A stretch of DNA of 29,021 nucleotides from an uncultured Campylobacter sp. (GTDB lineage: Bacteria; Campylobacterota; Campylobacteria; Campylobacterales; Campylobacteraceae), in assembly GCF_938030685.1 (NCBI RefSeq), contig NZ_CALHHX010000089.1, positions 1 through 29,021 of the forward strand, in the 5' to 3' direction. A program made the position numbers and the translations under genes. Under the pieces are notes generated by a model. The model did no database searches. It was given only the letters and a program-made list of their open reading frames with translations, and had not been told where the DNA came from. The first letter of the stretch is position 1. The number at the start of each line of letters is the position of its first letter. Shown in pieces: positions 14,975 to 22,217 of the stretch.

Positions 14975-17900
14975 TTGAAATCTTTATTAAAAATCAACGG
15001 ATTTTTGCCGTTTTTGGCGATTATGTTTATCAACGCAAGCGTCGATCTGGGCCATAAGATCACGATCCAAAACGTCCTTGTCAAAAGCGCCGATTCCGGC
15101 GCTCTCATCGCCCTTACCTCACTTGTAAATTTGCTGATTTTGCTGCCTTACGTATTTCTTTTTAGCGCCAGCGGCTATCTCAACGACAAATTCTCACGTA
15201 CCCGCATCACGCGGATCTGCGCGAAACTCGGCGTCGCGCTCACCGCGCTAATTACGCTAGGTTATCTGTGCGGATGGTTTTATTTCGCATTTTTTATGAC
15301 GATCTTGCTTGCGGCGCAAAGCGCGATCTACTCGCCCGCCAAATACGGCCTGATTAAAAAGATCGTCGGCGCGAAAAATTTAGGCGCGGCAAACGGTCTC
15401 GTGCAGGCTCTTACCATCATCGCGATTCTGCTTTCATCGCTTGCGTTTTCGGTGATTTTCGAGCTGTTTGCGACGCGCAGCAACGACGCAGGAGAGCTGA
15501 TGAGCTCGGTTTGGTTCATCGGCGTGCTTTTGGTCGCGGGCTCCGCGCTTGAAACATACTACTCATATAAAATTCCATTCTTCGACGCCGCGCAACCGCA
15601 GGCGGAATTTGACACGAAAGAATATCTACACCTGCGCTACTTGAAGCAAAATTTGAATTTTGTGCTAAAAGACAAAAACGTCTTGCTCTGCACCCTGGGA
15701 CTTTCGATGTTTTGGGCGGTCTCACAGCTCGTGATAGCGACCTTCCCGGCTCACTACAAGAGCCTTAGCGGCAGCGATAACGTAATGGTGATCCAGGTGA
15801 TCTTGGCGCTTAGTGCGATCGGAATCGCGCTAGGCTCGATCTTTGCGGGCAGCTATTGTAAAAAACATATCGAGCTCGGCATCGTACCGTTCGGCGCATT
15901 TGGGCTTGCGCTCGCGCTAATGGTGCTAGCCAACGCGCACTCCGTATTTTGGCTCGGCACGGCATCGTTTTTCTTCGGATTTAGCGGCGGAATTTTCATC
16001 GTGCCGCTCAACGCCGTCATTCAGTTTTTCACCGCCGATGAGCGCATGGGGCGGGTGCTCGCGGGTTCAAATTTTATCCAAAATATCTTTATGGTGCTGT
16101 TTTTGCTCATCGCCATCATCTTGGTGCATTTTGCGGTCGCCAGCGGCGAAATTTTCGTTATGGCTGCTCTTTGCGTTCTTATCTGCGGGATCTTCGGCGC
16201 GAAATATTTGCCGCAGCTTTTCGTTAGAATTTTACTCATTCCGTTTATGAAATTCGGCTACCAGGTCCACGTAGACGGTATCGAAAACATCCCGCAAAAA
16301 GGCGGTGTACTGCTTTTAGGAAACCATATCAGCTGGATCGATTGGGCGGTGGTGCAGCTTGCGTGCCCGCGCGGGGTGCGCTTCGTGATGCATCGCAGCT
16401 ACTACGATCTGTGGTATTTGAAGTGGTTTTTTAAAATTTTCCGCGTCATTCCGATCGGAGCGGGCGTGAGCAAAAGCGCGATCGAAAGCATTCGCGAGGC
16501 GCTAAATGCTGGTGAAGTAGTGGGGCTCTTCCCCGAAGGCCACATCAGCTACAACGGCCGCATAGACGAGTTTCAGGGCGGGTTTGAGCTAGCCGCGCAC
16601 GATACGAACTCCGTAATCGTGCCTTTTTATATAAGAGGACTTTGGGGATCGACGTTTTCGCGCGCTAGCGAGCATTATAAAAGAACGATCTCGCAAAGCG
16701 GCAAAAATGCACTTCGCGTAAGCTTCGGCGCGCCGATTGAGGCAAATTCCAAGGCGCACGAGGTAAAGCGCGCGGTAACGGAGCTATCTTTTTTCAGCTG
16801 GGGCAAATACCTCGCAAGCCTAAAGCCGCTTGCCTACAACTGGCTAAATCAAGCCAAAAGATCGCCTTTTAAGCGCGTAGCGGTCGATAGCACGGGAGTG
16901 AGCTTCACAAATTTAGCGATGATGAGCGCCGTTTTGATACTTCGCAAAAGACTAAAAAGCCGCATAAGCAGCGAGGAAAACGTCGGTATCATTTTGCCTA
17001 GCTCGGTCATCGCAAGCGCCGTAAATTTAACGCTTTTTGCGATGGGCAAAACGAGCGTAAATTTAAACTACACGCTAAGCGAAGAAAATTTAATCTACTG
17101 CGCAGATAAAGCAAACATCCGCACAATCATCAGCTCGCGCAAATTCGTAGAAAAGCTCAAATCAAAGGGCTTTGAGCTGGAAAGCTCGATCGGCGATCGG
17201 CTAGTGTACCTTGAAGATCTAAGCGAGGGCGTCTCTAAAAACGAGCGCATAGCCTGGGCGCTAAAATCGCTGCTAATGCCTAAAATTTTATTTCGCGCGC
17301 TGTATTTTAAGCCGCACGCGATAGATGACGTAGCGACCATTTTATTTAGTAGCGGCAGCGAGGGAAAGCCCAAAGGCGTGGTTTTGACGCATAAAAATAT
17401 AATGGCAAACGTCCGTCAAATTTCAGAGCTCATAAACGCCACCGAGCACGACGCGATTTTAGCGTCTCTGCCGATCTTTCACTGCTTCGGGCTTACCGTA
17501 ACGACGCTCTTTCCGCTAAACGATGGAATTTTAAGCATCCACGTGCCCGATCCTACGGACGCCTTTAGCGTCGGCAAGATGAGCGCGAAATACGGCGCTA
17601 CGATAATGTTCGGCACGTCGACGTTTTTTAGGCTATACGCCAAAAACAAAAGGCTCAATCCGCTTATGCTGGCAAGCATCCGCCTAGCGATTGCGGGCGC
17701 GGAGAAGCTAAACGAAAACGTCCGCAAGGAATTTAAGATAAAATTCGGCATCGAAATTTACGAGGGCTACGGCACGACCGAGACTGCGCCGGTGGTGAGC
17801 GTAAATACGCCGAATGTCCTCGAGCCCGATTTTTTCAAAGAGCTTCACTTCAACCGCGAAAAGAGCGTCGGTTTGCCGCTTGCGGGCACAGTCATAAAGA

Positions 17901-18418
17901 TCACCGATCCCGCCTCGCTACAGCCGCTGCCAAACGGCCAGGAGGGGCTTATCTTAATCGGCGGGCATCAGGTTATGAAGGAATACTACGATGAGCCGGC
18001 CAAAACCGCTGAGGCGATCGCGCAAATGGACGGCGTGCGCTACTACAAGAGCGGCGACATCGGCTATATCGACGACGATGGGTTTTTATTTATCACCGAT
18101 CGCCTTTCGCGCTTTGCCAAAATCGGCGGCGAGATGATCAGCCTGGGCGCGGTAGAGAGCGCTGTGGGCGAAATTTTAGGCGAAAGCGCGATCTATTCGT
18201 GCGTGAATCTAAAAGACGAGAAAAAGGGCGAAAAGATCGCTCTGCTTTATATGGGCGAAGCGAGCGAGGATGAAATTTCGCGCCGCCTGAAGGACTCCGC
18301 ACTGGCGCCGATAATGCAGCCAAGCGTCGTGAAAAAGGTCGAGCAAATCCCGGTGCTAGGCAGCGGCAAGGTAAATCTCAAAGCGGTAAAGGATCTGGCG
18401 ATCGAGCTGGGACTGTAA
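14975..18418 (+). CDS. aas: MFS lysophospholipid transporter / PlsC acyltransferase / acyl-ACP synthetase fusion (LplT-Aas type)
   Basis: The protein has 1147 residues in three parts. Residues 1 to about 410 form an MFS transporter like LplT, which flips lysophospholipid inward. About 430-610 is a PlsC-type acyltransferase with GNHISWIDW (HX4D type, about 448) and FPEGHISYNG (about 518). About 650-1147 is an AMP-binding acyl-ACP synthetase with SSGSEGKPKGVV (about 791), GYGTTETAP (about 930) and YKSGDIGYIDDDGFLFITDR (about 1024). In E. coli LplT and Aas are separate proteins that import and re-acylate 2-acyl-glycerophosphoethanolamine; here transport and repair are one polypeptide at the inner membrane. 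The start is TTG at 14975, preceded by AAAGGAGA; a TAAAAT at 14948-14953 is a possible -10. The symbol covers only the two C-terminal activities. Confidence 0.93.
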   Translation: MKSLLKINGFLPFLAIMFINASVDLGHKITIQNVLVKSADSGALIALTSLVNLLILLPYVFLFSASGYLNDKFSRTRITRICAKLGVALTALITLGYLCGWFYFAFFMTILLAAQSAIYSPAKYGLIKKIVGAKNLGAANGLVQALTIIAILLSSLAFSVIFELFATRSNDAGELMSSVWFIGVLLVAGSALETYYSYKIPFFDAAQPQAEFDTKEYLHLRYLKQNLNFVLKDKNVLLCTLGLSMFWAVSQLVIATFPAHYKSLSGSDNVMVIQVILALSAIGIALGSIFAGSYCKKHIELGIVPFGAFGLALALMVLANAHSVFWLGTASFFFGFSGGIFIVPLNAVIQFFTADERMGRVLAGSNFIQNIFMVLFLLIAIILVHFAVASGEIFVMAALCVLICGIFGAKYLPQLFVRILLIPFMKFGYQVHVDGIENIPQKGGVLLLGNHISWIDWAVVQLACPRGVRFVMHRSYYDLWYLKWFFKIFRVIPIGAGVSKSAIESIREALNAGEVVGLFPEGHISYNGRIDEFQGGFELAAHDTNSVIVPFYIRGLWGSTFSRASEHYKRTISQSGKNALRVSFGAPIEANSKAHEVKRAVTELSFFSWGKYLASLKPLAYNWLNQAKRSPFKRVAVDSTGVSFTNLAMMSAVLILRKRLKSRISSEENVGIILPSSVIASAVNLTLFAMGKTSVNLNYTLSEENLIYCADKANIRTIISSRKFVEKLKSKGFELESSIGDRLVYLEDLSEGVSKNERIAWALKSLLMPKILFRALYFKPHAIDDVATILFSSGSEGKPKGVVLTHKNIMANVRQISELINATEHDAILASLPIFHCFGLTVTTLFPLNDGILSIHVPDPTDAFSVGKMSAKYGATIMFGTSTFFRLYAKNKRLNPLMLASIRLAIAGAEKLNENVRKEFKIKFGIEIYEGYGTTETAPVVSVNTPNVLEPDFFKELHFNREKSVGLPLAGTVIKITDPASLQPLPNGQEGLILIGGHQVMKEYYDEPAKTAEAIAQMDGVRYYKSGDIGYIDDDGFLFITDRLSRFAKIGGEMISLGAVESAVGEILGESAIYSCVNLKDEKKGEKIALLYMGEASEDEISRRLKDSALAPIMQPSVVKKVEQIPVLGSGKVNLKAVKDLAIELGL

Positions 18419-18802
18419 ATTTTAAGCTTTCAAATTTGCGTTCTAAATTTTAAATTTACGTCTTGCTGCGCTATTTGCGCGAAGTAGCACAAAGAGCAAA
18501 ATTCCTCTTTTAAATTTATGCTTTGTTATGCCGCAGGGCTTTGCGGTTTTCGCTCCTAGCGGCGGGCGATCTCGCGGGTTAGCTGCGGTTTATTTAAAGA
18601 ACGATAGCTGCACGCGGCTGCGGCGCCAAATTTATGCTAATTTTGCAGAGGTAAGCTGCTGCTGTCCCACGATTTTTCGCGGTCGCAGTGCCAAATATAC
18701 TAAATTTTGCTAGCAGACGGCAGCCGCTCGCTGCGCGGATAGACAAAATTTTACATTAAACGGCGCGCGAAATTTCACGGCAGAGCTGCGGGGAGAATTT
18801 TT

Positions 18803-18856
18803 ACGGCGTGCGTGCGGAAAGAAATTTCAATGGCGTATGTGCGGAGAGAAATTTTA
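18803..18856. repeat. Two adjacent imperfect 27-base repeats
   Basis: Units at 18803-18829 and 18830-18856 match at 22 of 27 positions; the shared core is TGCGG then AGAAATTT. A more worn copy (CTGCGGGGAGAATTTT) lies just upstream near 18786. The 27-base unit keeps reading frame, but I do not see a real gene across it. Confidence 0.65.
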
Positions 18857-19203
18857 GCGACGTCGCCCCTCGCTTCGCCGCTTATAAAATTTGCAAATTT
18901 TATTTCCCGAGTGTACGCCGATTACGCCGATGAGGTTTATAAACCGCTATACGCAAACTCTCGGCTTTGTCATTCCGCCGCCACAGCGGCTAAATTTTAT
19001 CTACTCGCGCTAAGTGCGTCTCTAAGTCGGTCTGTATTTACGCTAGCACAAAGTATCGCGCAGCCAAATTTAAAGGATAAATTTCATTCGCGCAGATTGA
19101 AATTTTAAAATTTCAAAGCCCAATCTATTTAAATTTAACCGAAGTCGGCAGAGCTAAATTTTAAAAAGGTCTAAGCTTTAATGATTTTAAAAAAGATGAA
19201 AGT

Positions 19204-19227
19204 GCTGCGAAGCGCACGCTTCGCAGC
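19204..19227 (-). terminator. Intrinsic terminator of the fldA operon
   Basis: GCTGCGAAGC and GCTTCGCAGC form a perfect 10-bp stem with a 4-base loop, 15 bases past the fldA stop. On the minus strand it is followed by ACTTTCATCTTTTTT. Confidence 0.85.
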
Positions 19228-19242
19228 AAATTTAAAGGAGGA

Positions 19243-19734
19243 CTATTTAAAAGATGGAGCGATTTGCGCTACCCACGCCTCGATGCGGCTCTCGGTGAGG
19301 TCGCTTTGATTGTCATTGTCTAGCGCGAGACCAACGAATTTGCCGTCCACTACAGCCTTACTCTCGTCGAATTCATATCCGTCGGTAGGCACTGCACCTA
19401 CGATATTTGCACCCGCTTTTTTGAAGTTATCGTATAGCTCGCGCATTGCGTTGCAGTAGGCATCGCTGTAGCTTGAGCTATCGCCCATGCCGAAAATCGC
19501 GACGGTCTTGCCTGAGATATCAAGGGCTGAGAAATCAAAGCCCGCCCAGTCGTCCTGCAGCTCGCCGTCGTTCCACGTGGAGCTGCCGATGATGAGCGCG
19601 GTGTATTTATTTAGATCTGCAGGCGCGATGTCCGCAACGTTTTTTAGCTCGTTTTCTATGCCTAGCTTTTCAGAGATCAGCTTTGCGGCGTCCTCGGTAT
19701 TGCCCATCGAGCTTCCAAAAATAATTCCAACCAT
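19243..19734 (-). CDS. fldA: Flavodoxin
   Basis: The 163-residue long-chain flavodoxin carries one FMN and moves single electrons at low potential in the cytoplasm. The phosphate-binding loop GSSMGNTED lies at residues 7-15, and the WNDGELQDDW and GDSSSYSDAYC loops that flank the flavin ring are present. In Helicobacter and Campylobacter, flavodoxin is the electron acceptor of pyruvate oxidoreductase, whose gene lies 2.5 kb away on the same strand. It is the last gene of a three-gene group with the 411-residue protein (11-base gap) and DUF2325. The start has AAAGGA about 7 bases upstream. A strong terminator follows. Confidence 0.96.
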   Translation of the reverse strand: MVGIIFGSSMGNTEDAAKLISEKLGIENELKNVADIAPADLNKYTALIIGSSTWNDGELQDDWAGFDFSALDISGKTVAIFGMGDSSSYSDAYCNAMRELYDNFKKAGANIVGAVPTDGYEFDESKAVVDGKFVGLALDNDNQSDLTESRIEAWVAQIAPSFK

Positions 19735-19745
19735 TTGGTATCCTT

Positions 19746-20981
19746 TTAATAAATTTTGTCGGTAAGCTTGTATGGTACTAATTTCATAATGAAATTTCCC
19801 TTAAAGCATTCGCTTTTTATCTCGACGTGGCGGTTAAAATTTTCATTTTTTGGATAGACAAGATACACGGCATCGAGGTTTGCTCCGCAGCAAAGCTCTA
19901 GCGCTTTTTTTATATCATTATCATAAATGGCTGGATTTTGAGGTAGAATTTTTTTAAAGCTCGCAACCACGCCTAGGCTAAAACCGCTCTTGCGAACTAC
20001 AATGAGCTCGCCTGATTTGCCCACAAGCTGCAGTTGTGCGCCTGCATTGCGAAGCGCGATTTTGCAAAATACGAAGTTGCGAAACGCATCGTCTCCGTTT
20101 AGCAGCAATCCGCTACGCAGACTCACGATCGCGCGAGTTAGCTTATAAACGGGTTTAGCGGCAAATACTGGCAGCGACATGCCGCGCAGATAGGCAAAGA
20201 TTACCGCATTATCCGCCGCGCAGAATTTCACGGCGGGCTTGAAACGGTAAATTTTACGAGCCCCGCGCCCAAGCTCGGAGGCGATGAAATTTAAAAACGC
20301 AGTGCGAAACTGCGAAGCGCTTTTTAAATTTGCGGGCGGAATTCTATAATCCGCATTAACGTTAAAATTATATAGAGCTAGCATCGCTCGCGCTCGCGAA
20401 GCCGCATTATAATCCCGCAGCGCCTCTGGCACAATCTCGCACCCGTTCGCATCAAAGCCAAAAATCTCGCCACCAAATAATTTTTTATTAAAAGTTTCGG
20501 CATTTAAAATTTCATCATCAATAAGCTCATTATCGCGCCGCAGATCCGCTTTTTGGCGTTTTTCGCGTGCTGCGATACCTCGTTTTGGCGCGGCAATATC
20601 TCGTAACAAAGCTGATTTCTCGTCCGAACGCTTAGCGCAGAGAAAATTCTTTTGCGCGGAGCTAGTGTCGTAAAAAGCTCTTGCTGTAAAATTCTTATTC
20701 GCGCCGCCCTTTTGCGCGCTCTTTGCAGCGCACGACTTAGAGACATTATGATTAAGCACGCTCGATTTACCGCTTGAAAACTTTTTAGATTTGCCGCTAA
20801 ATTTCTTGCTTTCGGCGTGCGCAAAGCAAGTAGCGTTAAATTTGCTAGAATTTAAAAAATCCTTGAAATTTAGCTCGCCAGCTTCATCTTTGTAAGCATT
20901 TGATTGCGGCGTAGTGCGCGACCTTTTAACCGCTTGCCTGGACTTGCCGGCATTATTTAAATTCCTTGGAATTTTAATCAT
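19746..20981 (-). CDS. Conserved protein of unknown function with a low-complexity N-terminal half
   Basis: The protein has 411 residues. Residues 1 to about 150 are basic low complexity rich in Ser, Lys, Ala and Asn (for example KKFSGKSKKFSSGKS). From about 160 a globular domain begins (FNKKLFGGEIFGFDANGCEI) and runs to the end; it has no motif I recognise. Position between a DUF2325 gene and fldA matches what I recall of C. jejuni, where Cj1383c sits between fldA (Cj1382c) and Cj1384c. I therefore take the C-terminal domain as the conserved part and the N-terminal half as a lineage-specific addition. The start overlaps the DUF2325 stop by 8 bases, so translation is probably coupled. Confidence 0.65.
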   Translation of the reverse strand: MIKIPRNLNNAGKSRQAVKRSRTTPQSNAYKDEAGELNFKDFLNSSKFNATCFAHAESKKFSGKSKKFSSGKSSVLNHNVSKSCAAKSAQKGGANKNFTARAFYDTSSAQKNFLCAKRSDEKSALLRDIAAPKRGIAAREKRQKADLRRDNELIDDEILNAETFNKKLFGGEIFGFDANGCEIVPEALRDYNAASRARAMLALYNFNVNADYRIPPANLKSASQFRTAFLNFIASELGRGARKIYRFKPAVKFCAADNAVIFAYLRGMSLPVFAAKPVYKLTRAIVSLRSGLLLNGDDAFRNFVFCKIALRNAGAQLQLVGKSGELIVVRKSGFSLGVVASFKKILPQNPAIYDNDIKKALELCCGANLDAVYLVYPKNENFNRHVEIKSECFKGNFIMKLVPYKLTDKIY

Positions 20982-21297
20982 TTTCGCAAGGCTTGCAACC
21001 GAATTCTTGATTTAAATTGAAAACCTTACAGTATTCGCAAAATACGCAGCTAACGCTTCTTTTAGCGCATACGAGCGGGATTTTGCGCTTTTTTACTTCG
21101 CCTTTGATTTTTTTCATCGTGTTGTGGTTTAAAAAGCTCGTAAGCATCACGACACACTCGGTATCCTGCGGGATCGGCTTACGATTTACGCGATTTTCGT
21201 TTCGTGCATCCCAGTGCTCGATGTTGCTCGCGCCAAGGTCTTTTAAAACCGCCTTAATGGGTGTAATCTCATCTGCTCCTATAACTAAAACGTTCAT
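20974..21297 (-). CDS. DUF2325 protein with a cysteine-rich C-terminus
   Basis: The 107-residue protein starts with a Rossmann-like MNVLVIGADEI strand and loop, typical of DUF2325. Six Cys lie in the last third: Cys77, Cys84, Cys87, Cys90, Cys101 and Cys104. CVFCEYC and CKPC could bind zinc or an Fe-S cluster. The biochemical role of DUF2325 is unknown. It is the first gene of the fldA group, with a GGGGATGA-type ribosome site and its own candidate promoter. In C. jejuni the equivalent gene is next to catalase katA; here no katA is present in the window. Confidence 0.8.
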   Translation of the reverse strand: MNVLVIGADEITPIKAVLKDLGASNIEHWDARNENRVNRKPIPQDTECVVMLTSFLNHNTMKKIKGEVKKRKIPLVCAKRSVSCVFCEYCKVFNLNQEFGCKPCEND

Positions 21298-21322
21298 TTC
21301 ATCCCCTTTTATGATTGATAGT

Positions 21323-21335
21323 TGTTATTATAACA
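21323..21335 (-). promoter_or_regulatory. Palindrome over the -10 box of the DUF2325-fldA operon
   Basis: TGTTAT-T-ATAACA is a perfect 6-1-6 palindrome, and on the minus strand it contains TATAAT (21327-21332), 29 bases before the DUF2325 ATG. A regulator bound here would cover the promoter. The spacing recalls Fur/PerR-type 7-1-7 boxes, but the sequence does not match a PerR consensus closely. Confidence 0.4.
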
Positions 21336-21414
21336 GAGAAAGATTAAATTTAACTGATAATGTATATAAAAATTTGAAATTATAAGCTGGAATTTTGCCG
21401 GCTTATATTTGTAT

Positions 21415-22107
21415 TTACTCGCTTAAAGCTAGACTTACTGCCGCATCGATGTGGATCTGCGTAGTATCAAATAGCCACGCGGCGGTATCTGCTTGCGATA
21501 CGAGCAGCCCGATCTCCGTGCAGCCCAGTATCACGCCCTGCGCACCGCGAGCCCTAAGTCCTTCAATGATCTGCAAAAATTTCTTCTTGGAATGTGGTAA
21601 AATTTTACCAAAGCAAAGCTCATTAAAAATTACTTCGTTTACCGCTTCCATTTCGTCCGCATTTGGCACGAGCACCTCCATGCCACCCTCTATTAAGCGC
21701 CGCTTGTAAAAATCCTGCGTCATCGTGTAGATCGTGCCGAGCAACCCTACTTTTTGCACGCCATGCTTTCGTAGCTCATTTAGCGTAGCGTCTGCAATAT
21801 GTACGAATGGCACGGAGATGGCGGCATTTATCGCCTCGTAGCACTTATGCATTGTGTTGGTGCAAAGAAAAATATAATCCGCTCCGCCGCCTTGCAAAAC
21901 CTGCGCGTGACGAGCTAAAATTTCACCTGCCCTGCCCCACTCATTATCTCTTTGGCACCGCTCGATCTCGTCGAAATTTAAGCTACTTAGCAGGATTTCG
22001 CCGCTACTTAGCCCGCCTAGACGCTCGTTAATTTTGCGATTGATCCCATCATAATAGGTAATCGTAGATTCGTAACTCATGCCGCCGATTAGTCCAATTT
22101 TTTTCAT
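21415..22107 (-). CDS. Aspartate/glutamate racemase family protein
   Basis: The 230-residue protein has the two catalytic-Cys motifs of the PLP-independent Asp/Glu/hydantoin racemases: Cys82 in LCTNTMHK and Cys196 in LGCTEIGLL, placed as the acid/base pair. MKKIGLIGGMSYEST at the N-terminus is typical of aspartate racemase or YgeA-type amino acid racemases, rather than MurI, which usually begins with a PFDSG-type signature. D-aspartate formation or a broader racemase role is likely, but specificity cannot be read. The start has AAAGGA about 6 bases upstream. It lies 110 bases downstream of the PFOR gene on the same strand. Confidence 0.9.
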   Translation of the reverse strand: MKKIGLIGGMSYESTITYYDGINRKINERLGGLSSGEILLSSLNFDEIERCQRDNEWGRAGEILARHAQVLQGGGADYIFLCTNTMHKCYEAINAAISVPFVHIADATLNELRKHGVQKVGLLGTIYTMTQDFYKRRLIEGGMEVLVPNADEMEAVNEVIFNELCFGKILPHSKKKFLQIIEGLRARGAQGVILGCTEIGLLVSQADTAAWLFDTTQIHIDAAVSLALSE

Positions 22108-22130
22108 GGATTTTCCTTTTAAAATTTATA

Positions 22131-22196
22131 CGGAATTTTATGCAGTCCCGCGAAATTTAATAAAATTCCGGATTGCAAAATTTGCAGAGCCGGAAT
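22131..22196. repeat. Overlapping inverted repeats between the PFOR and racemase genes
   Basis: CGGAATTTTAT (22131-22141) pairs with ATAAAATTCCG (22160-22170) over 11 bp. ATTCCGG (22165-22171) pairs with CCGGAAT (22190-22196), and TGCAAAATTTGCA (22174-22186) is a palindrome in that second loop. The two stems share bases and cannot form together. They may act as a weak terminator after the PFOR gene; no long U-run follows. Confidence 0.55.
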
Positions 22197-22217
22197 TTCA
22201 ACAAATAGCCGCAAAGC

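Larger units (their letters stand above)
18419..19242. other. 824-bp gap between the aas fusion and fldA
   Basis: The longest apparent non-coding stretch in the window. After aas there are two weak terminator-like hairpins: AAAGAG/CTCTTT at 18491-18510 and CCGCA/TGCGG at 18531-18546 followed by TTTT. Near-tandem 27-base repeats lie at 18803-18856. Plus-strand frames at 18528-18713 and 18812-19108 have no ribosome site and no family resemblance. The fldA terminator closes the gap. Confidence 0.6.

Noticed and set aside
18812..19108. 98-codon plus frame downstream of aas
   Set aside because: Starts inside an imperfect repeat with a GTG and no ribosome site; sequence looks like translated filler.
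21323..21335. PerR box
   Set aside because: Only the central TTATTATAA resembles it; the outer bases do not fit the 7-1-7 consensus, so I keep it as an unnamed palindrome.
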